This document shows, piece after piece, positions 24,509-33,244 of a DNA stretch of 64,000 nt. A model generated the notes under the pieces. The model was given only the letters and a program-made list of their open reading frames with translations. It ran no database searches and was not told where the DNA came from. This stretch comes from Streptomyces sp. NBC_01716 (GTDB lineage Bacteria; Actinomycetota; Actinomycetes; Streptomycetales; Streptomycetaceae). The position numbers were made by a program, and so were the translations under genes. The stretch covers positions 5,208,001 through 5,272,000 of the forward strand of contig NZ_CP109181.1 in assembly GCF_036248275.1 (NCBI RefSeq), written 5' to 3'. How positions within the stretch are numbered: the stretch's first letter is position 1; every line of letters starts with the position of its first letter.

Positions 24509-24558
24509 TTGACACGGCGGATTCCGCGAACATAGCGTAAGGACTAGTCGTCTAGACC
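24509..24558 (+). promoter_or_regulatory. Promoter with HutC/dre-like operator for the 24.6-33.2 kb cluster
   Basis: The -35 box is TTGACA (24509-24514), the spacer is 18 bases, and the -10 box is TAGCGT (24533-24538). Directly after it, GGACTAGTCGTCTAGACC contains GTCTAGAC at 24550-24557. This fits the HutC-subfamily GntR consensus GT-N-TA-N-AC and closely resembles the Streptomyces DasR site core. The predicted start of transcription falls at the operator, a repression geometry. The HutC-type regulator encoded at 31.05 kb in the cluster is the likely binder. Confidence 0.6.
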
Positions 24559-24594
24559 TAATTGAGCCCACTGGGCTCCGACTCGGAGGTGATC

Positions 24595-25557
24595 ATGGAG
24601 TCGCGGACACCGCATCTGAAAGAAGCTCGCTACGAGCTGGTCGAGATTCCCGAGCCGATGGGCCCGGTCACCGTGACCGTGGACCGGCGCAAGGTCCTCG
24701 ACCACGCCTACAGCGAGGACGACTTCGGGTCCTGGTACTTCGAGGACTCCCCGTTCGGCGGCCCCGTGGGACACCCCCTCGTACTCGCCAACGACCTGCT
24801 GTTCCTCTTCTACGAGAAGTACGACGGCAACACCGCCCAGGGTCTGCACACACACGAGCATCTGACGTTCCACTCGCCGGTCGAGGTGGGGGAGACGGTC
24901 ACGATCGAGGGCGGCTACACGCGGAAGTACGAGCGCCGGGGCCAGGGTTATGTCGTCCTGGAGGCGGAGGCACGCGGCGCCGACGGACGGCTCCTGGTAC
25001 GCCACACCGGCAAAGAGATCATGCGGACGGTCGCCGGTGAGATCACCGGACAGAACCGGACAGCGGGCGACGTCCGGTCACGCACCGTGCTCGGCACGGT
25101 GGACACCGCCGTCCCCGCCCTGGACCGGGCCCGCCTCGACGCTCCCGCACGCGCCGCCCTGCCACGGCGGACAACGGTCTTCACCCAGGACCAGATGTCG
25201 GTCTTCTCCTGGGCCGGGCGCGGTTACGCCAATGTGCACACGGCCCCCGAGAAGGCCGCCGCTTCCGGCCTGGACCGCACGATCGTCCAGGCCCAGCAGC
25301 AGACCGGTTTCATCGTCGCCAACCTGATCGACGTGTTCGGCAAGACGTTCTTCACCTCGGGCGAACTCGACCTCCGCTTCGTCTCCCCCGCCTTCGTCGG
25401 CGACGAACTCACCGCCGGCGGCGCCGTCGCCGGTGTCACCGGCGACCGGCTCGAACTGGAGGTCTGGGTCGACAAGGCCGACGGCACCCGTACCGCTCTC
25501 GGGTGGGCGTCCGCCCTGGTGGACACCGACCACCGGCGCCCCGCGCGCCTGGTCTGA
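24595..25557 (+). CDS. MaoC-like double-hotdog dehydratase/hydratase (1)
   Basis: A 320-residue protein with two hotdog folds in tandem, N-terminal residues ~20-145 and C-terminal ~185-310. The N-half resembles MaoC_dehydrat_N-type (FAS1-like dehydratase) domains, with DDFGSWYFEDSPFGGPVGHPL and the HLTFHSPVEVGETVTIEG strand. Such proteins hydrate or dehydrate acyl-CoA thioesters. The start is the ATG at 24595, with CGGAGGTG seven bases ahead. First gene of the cluster, directly behind the promoter/operator. It is a distant paralogue of the protein at 27.0 kb. The substrate is unknown. Confidence 0.75.
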   Translation: MESRTPHLKEARYELVEIPEPMGPVTVTVDRRKVLDHAYSEDDFGSWYFEDSPFGGPVGHPLVLANDLLFLFYEKYDGNTAQGLHTHEHLTFHSPVEVGETVTIEGGYTRKYERRGQGYVVLEAEARGADGRLLVRHTGKEIMRTVAGEITGQNRTAGDVRSRTVLGTVDTAVPALDRARLDAPARAALPRRTTVFTQDQMSVFSWAGRGYANVHTAPEKAAASGLDRTIVQAQQQTGFIVANLIDVFGKTFFTSGELDLRFVSPAFVGDELTAGGAVAGVTGDRLELEVWVDKADGTRTALGWASALVDTDHRRPARLV

Positions 25558-25636
25558 CCCGCCGTAACCCCGCCCCCGCACCCCACCCCCGCACCCCCGT
25601 CCCCGCAGGTCCGTGAGATCGACAACGGAGTCATCC

Positions 25637-27004
25637 ATGGCGCAATCAGCCACCGCCCCGCCCACCACCGAGCAGGAACGGACCAAGCTCGCCAAACGAG
25701 CCGCCGTGGCCAGCCTCGTCGGCACCGCCGTCGAGTGGTACGACTACTTCATCTTCGGCACCGCGTCCGCCCTCGTGTTCGGGGAGCTCTTCTTCCCCAA
25801 CGAGGACGACCCGATCATCGGCACCCTGTCGGCGTTCGCCGTCTTCGGTGTCGGCTTCTTCGCCCGCCCCGTCGGAGGGGTGGTCTTCGGTCACTTCGGC
25901 GACAAGTTCGGCCGCAAGGCCGCCCTGGTCACGACGCTCATGCTGATGGGCGTCTCGACCTTCCTCATCGGCCTCCTGCCCACCACCGACCAGATCGGTA
26001 TATGGGCTCCGATCCTGCTCGTCCTGCTGCGGCTCATCCAGGGATTCGGCGTGGGCGGCGAGTGGGGAGGCGCCTCACTGGTCGCCGTCGAGTACGCCCC
26101 GGCACACAAACGTGGTGCCTACGGCAGCTTCCCGCAGATCGGCAACGCGGTGGGGCTCGTGCTCTCCACGGGCATCTTCGCGATCGTGTCCACGCTGCCC
26201 GACGACGCACTCATGAGCTGGGGCTGGCGCGTGCCGTTCCTGCTCAGTGCCGTACTCATCGCCGTTGGCCTGTTCATCCGGTTCAAGCTCACCGAGACAC
26301 CCGCCTTCAAGGCCGCGCAGGAAGAGCTGGAGAAGCAGCCTGCCGAGGAACAGGCGAAGGAGCGGATGCCGATCGCCGAACTGTTCAAACGGTTCCGCAG
26401 GCCTCTGCTCCTGGCCATGGGCATGCGCCTCGGCGAGGCCGTGTTCGGCTACATCATCCTCACCATCGGCCTGACGTTCGCCGAGAACTACACCGACATC
26501 CCGCGCACCCATGTCCTCGTCGCGAGCAGCATCGCCGCCGCGCTCGCCATCTACACGTACTACTTCTTCGGGAAGCTGTCCGACCGCATCGGCCGGCGCG
26601 CGGTCTTCATCACCGGCTCACTCGTGGGCGTGGTCGTCACCTTCCCCTTCTTCTGGGTCCTGGACGCCGACGCCCTGGTGCTGATGTACGTGGCCTACGC
26701 CGTGGCGTACGCGATCGGTGTGGGCGCCGTCTACGGCGTCGAACCGGCCTTCTTCGCCGAGCTGTTCAGTACGAAGGTGCGCTACACGGGCATCTCACTG
26801 GCGGCGCAGATACCCAGCGTCCTCATCGGACTCTGGCCGCTCGCCTCGACCGCCCTGCTCGCGGCGACCGGCGGAGACCCCTGGCCCATCGCCGCCATCA
26901 CCGTCGCGGCCCTGCTCGTCGGGATGGTGTGCGCGTACCTGGCCCCCGAGACCAACCGGATCGACATGACACGTGTCGGTGACGAGACGGAGAAGGCACG
27001 ATGA
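25637..27004 (+). CDS. MFS transporter, metabolite:H+ symporter (MHS) family
   Basis: A 455-residue, 12-helix permease. The MHS signature GTAVEWYDYFIFGTASALVF opens helix 1. RPVGGVVFGHFGDKFGRKAAL carries motif A, and LRLIQGFGVGGEWGGASLVAVEY follows in helix 4. Relatives take up citrate, alpha-ketoglutarate, shikimate, proline/betaine or other organic acids. The start is the ATG at 25637, with GGAG ahead. Its stop overlaps the next ATG (ATGA). It likely imports the substrate of the cluster, so a carboxylate is the best guess. Confidence 0.9.
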   Translation: MAQSATAPPTTEQERTKLAKRAAVASLVGTAVEWYDYFIFGTASALVFGELFFPNEDDPIIGTLSAFAVFGVGFFARPVGGVVFGHFGDKFGRKAALVTTLMLMGVSTFLIGLLPTTDQIGIWAPILLVLLRLIQGFGVGGEWGGASLVAVEYAPAHKRGAYGSFPQIGNAVGLVLSTGIFAIVSTLPDDALMSWGWRVPFLLSAVLIAVGLFIRFKLTETPAFKAAQEELEKQPAEEQAKERMPIAELFKRFRRPLLLAMGMRLGEAVFGYIILTIGLTFAENYTDIPRTHVLVASSIAAALAIYTYYFFGKLSDRIGRRAVFITGSLVGVVVTFPFFWVLDADALVLMYVAYAVAYAIGVGAVYGVEPAFFAELFSTKVRYTGISLAAQIPSVLIGLWPLASTALLAATGGDPWPIAAITVAALLVGMVCAYLAPETNRIDMTRVGDETEKAR

Positions 27005-28008
27005 CGGAACCGGATCCCCGTCCATGGCGGGACCTGACCGACCCGCGCCGCGCGGGCGCGACCGACAGGCTCGAAGAGGGGCTCAAGGAGCCGGAGTTCG
27101 AGAACCTCGACATTCCCGAGGAGCTGGGCACCGTGCGGGTCGTCGTCGACGACCACAAGATCAAACGGTACGCCTTCACCCACGACGACCATTCCCCCTG
27201 GCATCTGACGGAGAGTCCGTTCGGCGGGGAGCGTGTCGGGCACGCGGCGCTCCTGGGCAACGACCTCGTACAACTCTTCACACTCGTCTACGCGGCCAGT
27301 CAGGTCGTCGGATACCACACCGAGGAACAGATGTGGTTCGACAGCCCGGTTGTCCTGGACGAGGTCGTCACCCTCAGCGGTACGTACACCGAGGCCTACC
27401 GGCGCCGCGGCGAGGGCTACGTGGTGATGGAGGCCACCGCCACGGGCGAGGACGGGCGCAGCGTCGTCCGCCATCGCGGGGTCGAGATCCTCAGGACCGA
27501 CCCCGGGGCCATCGGCGGACGCGGATCGGCGGCGCCCGAACGCCGCGTCACCGGCGAGGTTTTGGAGGGCGCGCGGACCTCTCGCACGCTGGGGCCGGAC
27601 GTACGCCCCGGTGACGTACTCGCGCCGCTGCGCAAGACGGTGACCGCCGAACAGGCCGCGGTCTTCAGCCGCGTCGGTGAGTACGTGCGCAACATCCACA
27701 ACGACATCGACGTGGCCCGCGCCGGCGGGCTGCCGGTGCCGATCGTGCAGGGGCAGCAACAGTTCGGCGTGCTGGCCCAGTTGCTCACTCTCCGAGCCGG
27801 TCCCTCGTTCCTCACCACCGGCTGGCTGCGGGTCAAGTTCCTGGCGCCGCTGGAGGTGTTCGAGCCGTTCACGTCCACCGGCGTCGTCACCGCCGTCACC
27901 CCGGTCGACGACGGTCTCCGCATCGATCTGGAGGTCTGGGTACGCCGCGACGCCGACAACCGCCTCCTCACGGCCGGTTGGGCGGCCGTGACCATCCCTC
28001 CGCCCTGA
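27001..28008 (+). CDS. MaoC-like double-hotdog dehydratase/hydratase (2)
   Basis: A 335-residue protein, same two-hotdog layout as the product at 24.6 kb. Shared landmarks are DDHSPWHLTESPFGGERVGHAALLGNDL, the AYRRRGEGYVVMEATATGEDGR strand, and a second half with EQAAVFSRVGEYVRNIHND. The pair may act as a heteromer or on two related thioesters. Its ATG overlaps the MHS stop. Annotation as dehydratase is by fold, since the canonical MaoC hydratase-2 motif is not obvious. Confidence 0.75.
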   Translation: MTEPDPRPWRDLTDPRRAGATDRLEEGLKEPEFENLDIPEELGTVRVVVDDHKIKRYAFTHDDHSPWHLTESPFGGERVGHAALLGNDLVQLFTLVYAASQVVGYHTEEQMWFDSPVVLDEVVTLSGTYTEAYRRRGEGYVVMEATATGEDGRSVVRHRGVEILRTDPGAIGGRGSAAPERRVTGEVLEGARTSRTLGPDVRPGDVLAPLRKTVTAEQAAVFSRVGEYVRNIHNDIDVARAGGLPVPIVQGQQQFGVLAQLLTLRAGPSFLTTGWLRVKFLAPLEVFEPFTSTGVVTAVTPVDDGLRIDLEVWVRRDADNRLLTAGWAAVTIPPP

Positions 28009-28068
28009 CCCTTCCCCGTCCCGACCGACCGCACCACCGCACCGACACAGAAAACGGGTTCTTCACAG

Positions 28069-29760
28069 ATGAGCACTTCCAAGACCGGCGGCCAGGTCGT
28101 CGTCGACCTTCTGACCTCCCTCGGCGTCGAGTACGTCTTCGGCGTCGTGGGCGGCCAGACCCTCGCCATCACCGACGCGATCATCGACACCCCCGGTATC
28201 CAGCTCGTCCACACCCGGCACGAGAACGCCGCGGCCGTGATGATGGACGCCTACGGCAGGCTCACCGGCACCCCGGCCGCCTGCATCTCCACGACCGGGC
28301 CAGGCGCCACCAACCTGCTCACCGGCGTCGGGGGCGCCTACCGCGACTCCAGCCCCGGATTCGTCCTCACGTGCAACAACAACGGCGAGAACATCCACAA
28401 GGACGACGCCCAGAACGCCGACCACGTCGAACTGCTCAAGCCCCTGGTCAAGTACTCCCGGCTGGTGGCACACAGCTCGTCCATCAAGCAGGCGATGGAG
28501 GAGGCGTACGTCAACGCCCTCACCGGCAACCCCGGCCCCGTCCATCTCGACTTCGCCCGCGACACCATCGAGGGCCAGGTGCCGGACCCGCCGGTGGTTC
28601 CCGCCGTCCACCCGAGCCGCGCGTGGGTCACCGAGCGGCCGTCCGCCAACCTCGTCGCGCTGGCCAGGGTCGCCGAACGGGTGCTGCGCGCCGAACGGCC
28701 GGTCATCTGGCTCGGCAACGGCGGCAACCGCGCGCGGGCGAGCGAGGACGTACTGGCGCTCGCCGACGCGCTCGGAATCCCGGTCGTGACCACCTTCAAC
28801 GGCATCGGGTCCGTACCGACCACACATCCGCTGGTGTTCGGGGCCGTCAGCCGTATGGGCACCACGCTCTCCGGCGAGGTCCTCGGCGACGCCGATCTCG
28901 TACTCGCGCTCGGCAACAGCCTCAACGCCGTGTCGACCACCCGCTGGCGGCGTGAACTCCCCGAGGTGATCCAGGTCGACGTCGAGCCGGCCATGATCGG
29001 GCGCTACTACTCCGAGATCACCCAGGGCGTGGTCGGCGACCTCGGCTCCTTCGCCCGCGACCTGGTCACCGCGACCGCCGGGCACGCGGCCGACGCGAAG
29101 GCCGGACGCGCGGAATGGATCAGCTCGCTCGACAAGGCGCGCACCGACTGGTGGCGGGCCTCCGAGGTGACGGACACCGCCGCCGAAGGCCCGCTGTCCC
29201 CGGCCGACATCGTCCGCACCCTGCGCGAGGTCGCGCCCGATGAGACGCTGCTGATCCCGGACGCCGGCAACCCGGGCGTCTGGTCGTTCCTCTGGGAGAT
29301 CCGGCGGCCCAACAGCTACATCAAGCCCGTCGGCTTCGGGAACATGGGCTTCGCGCTGCCGTCGGCGATCGCGGCGTCGCTGATCGACCCGGCGCGCCCC
29401 GTGCTCGCGCTGATCGGCGACGGCTCCCTCGGTATGAGCATGGGTGAGATCGAGACGCTCGCACGCGTCGGCGGCAATGTCTGCGTCGTGGTCCTCAACG
29501 ACTCCAGCTACGGCAACATCCGCCAAGAGCAGGAGCTGCATTTCGACGGCCGCACCACGGGCGTCGACTTCGGCACCGTCGACTTCGGCATGGTGGCGCG
29601 CGCGATGGGAGTGGACGGCGAGGTCGTCACCGGCCTGGCCGCGCTGCGGCAACGGGTCGCCGACGCCTTCGCGGCCGGTACGCCGGTGATACTCGACGTA
29701 CCGATCGACCGTGCCGCCAACGCCTGGACGTTCCCGTCGTTCGTGGCGCCGAAGAAGTAG
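28069..29760 (+). CDS. ThDP-dependent enzyme, acetolactate-synthase-like
   Basis: A 563-residue three-domain ThDP enzyme. The catalytic Glu is Glu52 in TRHENAAAVMMDAYGR. The middle domain starts near residue 195. The pyrophosphate/metal site GDGSLGMSMGE begins at residue 450, with its Asn at 477 in VVLNDSSYGNI. The family includes acetolactate synthase, oxalyl-CoA decarboxylase, sulfoacetaldehyde acetyltransferase and several 2-oxo-acid decarboxylases or ligases. Sequence alone does not pick one. Placed between a CoA hydratase and a CoA-transferase, it probably makes or cleaves a C-C bond in the degraded carbon skeleton. Confidence 0.85.
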   Translation: MSTSKTGGQVVVDLLTSLGVEYVFGVVGGQTLAITDAIIDTPGIQLVHTRHENAAAVMMDAYGRLTGTPAACISTTGPGATNLLTGVGGAYRDSSPGFVLTCNNNGENIHKDDAQNADHVELLKPLVKYSRLVAHSSSIKQAMEEAYVNALTGNPGPVHLDFARDTIEGQVPDPPVVPAVHPSRAWVTERPSANLVALARVAERVLRAERPVIWLGNGGNRARASEDVLALADALGIPVVTTFNGIGSVPTTHPLVFGAVSRMGTTLSGEVLGDADLVLALGNSLNAVSTTRWRRELPEVIQVDVEPAMIGRYYSEITQGVVGDLGSFARDLVTATAGHAADAKAGRAEWISSLDKARTDWWRASEVTDTAAEGPLSPADIVRTLREVAPDETLLIPDAGNPGVWSFLWEIRRPNSYIKPVGFGNMGFALPSAIAASLIDPARPVLALIGDGSLGMSMGEIETLARVGGNVCVVVLNDSSYGNIRQEQELHFDGRTTGVDFGTVDFGMVARAMGVDGEVVTGLAALRQRVADAFAAGTPVILDVPIDRAANAWTFPSFVAPKK

Positions 29761-29785
29761 GAGCAGGAAGCAGGTGACAGCGGCA

Positions 29786-31048
29786 ATGTCGAACGCGAAC
29801 CCGGCACCGGATCCGCAGCCGAACTCGAACGCGGACGCGGACGCGGTACCGAACCCGGCAGCGAACCCCGCACCCCTCGACGGAGTGAAGGTCCTCGACC
29901 TCTCGCGGTTCATCGCGGGTCCGCTCTGCGCGCAGATCCTGGCCGACTTCGGAGCCGAGGTGGTCAAGATCGAGCGACCGGGCGGCGAGGACTCCCGGCA
30001 CCACGGCCCGTACCACCGTGACGAGAGCGTCTACATGTTCCTCTACCACCGGAACAAGTACGACGCCTCCCTGGACACCCGTCACCCCGAGGCGCTCGGA
30101 ATCCTGGAGCGGCTGATCGCCTGGGCGGACGTCGTCGTGGAGAACTACCGGCCGGGCACGATCGAGAAGATGGGCATCGGCTACGAGCGGATGAAGGAGC
30201 TCAACCCCGACATCATCCTGGTGTCGATCTCCGGCTTCGGCCAGACCGGTCCGGACTCGCGCCGCGCCCTGTTCGACGCCATCTCGCAGGCGTCGTCGGG
30301 GCTGATGGACATGACCGGTGAACCGGACGGCAAACCGACCCTCAGCGGCACCTACATCGCCGACTACACCACCGGCTACCAGGGCGCGATCGGGGCCCTG
30401 CTGGCGATACTGCACCGCGAGCGCACCGGCGAGGGCCAGCTCGTGGACATCGCGTCCTTCGACACGATGTTCTCCGCGCTCGGCATCCGCCTCATGTCCC
30501 AGCTCATGCTCGGCCAGGACATGCCGCGCAGCGGCTCACGCGATCTGCTGACGGCACCGGTCAACGTCTACGAGGCAGTTGACGGATCCATCTACATCCA
30601 GGCAGGCACCGCCTCGTTGTTCCCGAAGCTCTGCGCCGTCATAGGCCGGCCGGATCTCGCCGAGGACCCGCGCTTCGCCCATGTCGAAGGGCGGATGACG
30701 CACCAGGAGTTCCTGGAGGGCGAGATCGGCGCATGGGCGGCCGGCCGTACGAGGGAGGCCATCGCGCGGGCCCTCGACGAGGCGGGCGTGCCCTACGCCA
30801 AGGTCGCGTCGGTCGCGGAAGTCGCCGAGTCACCGCAGATCGCCGCCCGTGACATGATCGTTGAATCGGAGCATCCCGAACTCGGTACCATCCGGATGCC
30901 CGGTAATCCGATCAAGATGGAGAAGACCCCGCCCATGGTCCGCAAGGCGCCACCTCGGGTCGGCGAGGACAACAGTCACGTCTACGGGGGCATCCTCGGG
31001 CTGTCCGCCCAGGACATGGCCCAACTGCGCGGGTCGGGAGCCATCTGA
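29786..31048 (+). CDS. CaiB/BaiF-type (class III) CoA-transferase
   Basis: A 420-residue enzyme. A disordered Asn/Pro/Ala-rich leader (residues 1-32) precedes the conserved LDGVKVLDLSRFIAGPLCAQ beginning. The catalytic Asp is Asp164 in ALFDAISQASSG, which aligns with the acyl-anhydride Asp of formyl-CoA transferase. ENYRPGTIEKMGIGYE is also typical. It moves CoA between acids via a covalent Asp. Start uncertain: GTG at 29774 is in frame four codons earlier. Expected to activate the imported acid. Confidence 0.9.
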   Translation: MSNANPAPDPQPNSNADADAVPNPAANPAPLDGVKVLDLSRFIAGPLCAQILADFGAEVVKIERPGGEDSRHHGPYHRDESVYMFLYHRNKYDASLDTRHPEALGILERLIAWADVVVENYRPGTIEKMGIGYERMKELNPDIILVSISGFGQTGPDSRRALFDAISQASSGLMDMTGEPDGKPTLSGTYIADYTTGYQGAIGALLAILHRERTGEGQLVDIASFDTMFSALGIRLMSQLMLGQDMPRSGSRDLLTAPVNVYEAVDGSIYIQAGTASLFPKLCAVIGRPDLAEDPRFAHVEGRMTHQEFLEGEIGAWAAGRTREAIARALDEAGVPYAKVASVAEVAESPQIAARDMIVESEHPELGTIRMPGNPIKMEKTPPMVRKAPPRVGEDNSHVYGGILGLSAQDMAQLRGSGAI

Positions 31049-31050
31049 TC

Positions 31051-31767
31051 ATGGCGCGCGCACCCAGGTATCAGGTGATCTACGACGACCTCGTCTCCCG
31101 GATCCGGTCCGGCGCCCTGGCCCCCTCGGCGCGCTTGCCCAGCGAGACGGACCTGGCCAGGCAGTACGGGGTGAGCCGGATGACCGTGCGGCAGGCTCTG
31201 GACCTGCTCGACTCGGAGCGGTTCGTCGTACGGCGGCAGGGCAGCGGCACATTCGTCAGCGGCCACGGCGATCGCGGACGGCGGCTCAACCGGCTGCGTT
31301 CCTTCGCAGAGGAGATCGAGGGCACGGGCGGTGAGCCGTCCACCCGGCTGATCCACTGCGAGACCACGACCGCGCCCGCCGAGGTGACCGAAGTCCTCGG
31401 CGGCACGGCTGACGACACGGTGAACCGGCTCACCCGCGTACGTCTCGTCGACGGCTCGCCCGCCGCGCTCCAGGACGCCTGGATCCCGTACTCCGTGGCG
31501 CCGTCACTGTGCCGGGATCCGCTGCTCGACGGCTCCCTCTACCGCACCCTGACCGAACGCTTCGGTGTCGAACTGCGCCACGCCGACCAGTCCATGACAG
31601 CCACTTTGCTCAACCCCGAACAGGCGGACCTGCTCGGCACCGAACCCGGCGGGGCCGCACTGGTGGTTCGCCGTACGACCTACGGGTCGCGCGGCGAGAT
31701 CGTCGAGTTCACCACGAGCTGGACGCTGCCCGGATTCCCCTTCCTGCTGAGGATCGACGCCGAATGA
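31051..31767 (+). CDS. GntR-family (HutC subfamily) regulator with UTRA domain
   Basis: A 238-residue regulator. The N-terminal winged helix reads YQVIYDDLVSRIRSGALAP, then ARQYGVSRMTVRQALDLLDSE and RRQGSGTFV. The UTRA effector domain spans residues ~85-235. HutC regulators bind GT-N-TA-N-AC palindromes, and such a site lies at 24550 in front of the first gene. It is two bases after the CoA-transferase gene and overlaps the kinase gene (ATGA at 31764-31767). Likely local repressor responding to a pathway intermediate. Confidence 0.92.
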   Translation: MARAPRYQVIYDDLVSRIRSGALAPSARLPSETDLARQYGVSRMTVRQALDLLDSERFVVRRQGSGTFVSGHGDRGRRLNRLRSFAEEIEGTGGEPSTRLIHCETTTAPAEVTEVLGGTADDTVNRLTRVRLVDGSPAALQDAWIPYSVAPSLCRDPLLDGSLYRTLTERFGVELRHADQSMTATLLNPEQADLLGTEPGGAALVVRRTTYGSRGEIVEFTTSWTLPGFPFLLRIDAE

Positions 31768-33194
31768 GCGCACACGTCGTCGCGGTCGATGTCGGCACCT
31801 CGGCCGTGCGGGCCGTCGCGATCGACGCGGGGGGACAGGTCGTCGCCCAGCGGCGGATCGCCCGCACCTCAGGACTCGGCGGCGACACCTTCGACGCCGG
31901 CGAACTGGAGCGGGACGTCACCGCCGCGCTGGCGGGGGTCTCCGGCGGACGGCCGCCCTCGGCGCTCGCCATCGCCGCCCACATCGGCACGGTCGCCGTC
32001 GATTCCGCTCTGCGGCCCCTCGGTCGCGGCGGCGGCTGGGCCGACACCCAGGGCGTGGCACGGCTCGCGGCGCTCGGCGACGCGACGGTGCGGCGGCTGC
32101 TGCGCGCGGCGGGCCGTCCGGCGCTGACGGGCGGTGCCCTCGCCCATCTGATGGGCATGGAGCCCGAACTCGCCTCGCGGGTGCGCGCCGTGCTGTCGCC
32201 CAAGGACTTCCTCGTCGCCGGACTCACCGGACGGCTCACCTGCGACACGATCAGCGCCGCCTACACGCTGGCCTCCGACGTACGCCGCCGCCGGTGGAAC
32301 ACCGGCGTGCTCGCGGAGGCCGGTCTGGACCCCGTACTGCTGCCGCCGCAGTCGGAACCGACATCGGTGGTCGGCGCCCTCAGCGGAGAGGCCGCGGCGG
32401 CCACCGGCCTGCCCACGGGACTTCCGGTGATCGCCGGGGGCCCGGACGGATCCGTCGGCATCGGTCTGCTCCTGGGCGGAGCCGACGACGTCATCGCCGA
32501 CGTCGCGGGCACCACCGACGTCATCGGCAGGCTGCTCCCGGGCCCCGATGACGTACCGGAGGGCGCCGTACTCAACCCTTCCGTCCTGCCCGGCCGATTT
32601 GTCGGCGGCGGGGCGACCGGACTCACCGGGGGCGCTGTCGCCCGGTGGCGCTCCCTGGTCGGCACCGTCGCGGACGAAGAACTCGCCGCGGTGCCGCCGG
32701 GCGCGAACGGGCTCACCGTCCTGCCCGGCATGACGGGCGCGCGCTTCCCGACCTGGCGGTCCGGTAGCCGCGGGGCGGTGCTCGGTCAGCGTCCCGACCA
32801 CGACACGGCCTGCCTGCTGCGAGCCGCGCAGGAGGCGGCGGCCTTCACGGTCCGCGAGGGAATGGACCGCCTGGACCCCTCGGGCGGCCTGCCGGTCGCC
32901 CTGGCCGGCGGCTCGTCGCGCAGTGCCCATGTGGCACGACTGCGCGCCGACATCCTCGCCCGGCCGCTCCTGATCTCCCCGGAGCCGGACGTGACCCTGC
33001 TCGGCGCCGCGGCGCTGGCGTTCATCGGCTCCGGACTGGACACCGACCTGGACGCCATCCGCGCCCGACTGATCGGCACCCCACGCAGGATCGACCCGGA
33101 CGCCGCCCGTGCGGCGCGCTACGAGCGACTCCACTCCCGCTGGCTGGAACTGCGCGACGCGACGGACGCGCTGTCGGTCCCGTCCGCCGATTGA
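31764..33194 (+). CDS. FGGY-family carbohydrate/polyol kinase
   Basis: A 476-residue kinase of the actin-like FGGY fold. VVAVDVGTSAVRAVAIDAGG is the N-terminal phosphate loop. The catalytic Asp is Asp228 in AGGPDGSVGIGLL. A GGSSRSAHVARLRADIL segment forms the adenosine pocket. The family phosphorylates xylulose, gluconate, glycerol, erythritol and similar compounds. Its presence with CoA-transferase and hotdog proteins is unusual: it implies that a hydroxylated (sugar- or polyol-like) product or substrate is part of the pathway. Last gene of the cluster. Confidence 0.85.
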   Translation: MSAHVVAVDVGTSAVRAVAIDAGGQVVAQRRIARTSGLGGDTFDAGELERDVTAALAGVSGGRPPSALAIAAHIGTVAVDSALRPLGRGGGWADTQGVARLAALGDATVRRLLRAAGRPALTGGALAHLMGMEPELASRVRAVLSPKDFLVAGLTGRLTCDTISAAYTLASDVRRRRWNTGVLAEAGLDPVLLPPQSEPTSVVGALSGEAAAATGLPTGLPVIAGGPDGSVGIGLLLGGADDVIADVAGTTDVIGRLLPGPDDVPEGAVLNPSVLPGRFVGGGATGLTGGAVARWRSLVGTVADEELAAVPPGANGLTVLPGMTGARFPTWRSGSRGAVLGQRPDHDTACLLRAAQEAAAFTVREGMDRLDPSGGLPVALAGGSSRSAHVARLRADILARPLLISPEPDVTLLGAAALAFIGSGLDTDLDAIRARLIGTPRRIDPDAARAARYERLHSRWLELRDATDALSVPSAD

Positions 33195-33199
33195 GGCGT

Positions 33200-33215
33200 C
33201 GCCGCCTCGGCGGCG
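33200..33215. terminator. Short hairpin between convergent genes
   Basis: CGCCGCC-TC-GGCGGCG, 7-bp stem with a 2-base loop between the kinase stop and the pmt stop. Small and without a T-run, hence weak. Confidence 0.3.
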
Positions 33216-33244
33216 CGAGCCCGGCAAGATCCGAAAGACGCACC

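Noticed and set aside
24550..24557. Pure DasR regulon site
   Set aside because: The core matches, but outer bases differ from the full DasR palindrome and the cluster encodes its own HutC regulator. Kept only as an alternative.
28069..31048. Oxalate catabolism (oxalyl-CoA decarboxylase plus formyl-CoA transferase)
   Set aside because: A ThDP enzyme and a CaiB enzyme side by side suggest it, but the ThDP protein looks more like acetolactate synthase. Two hotdog proteins and a kinase do not belong to that route.
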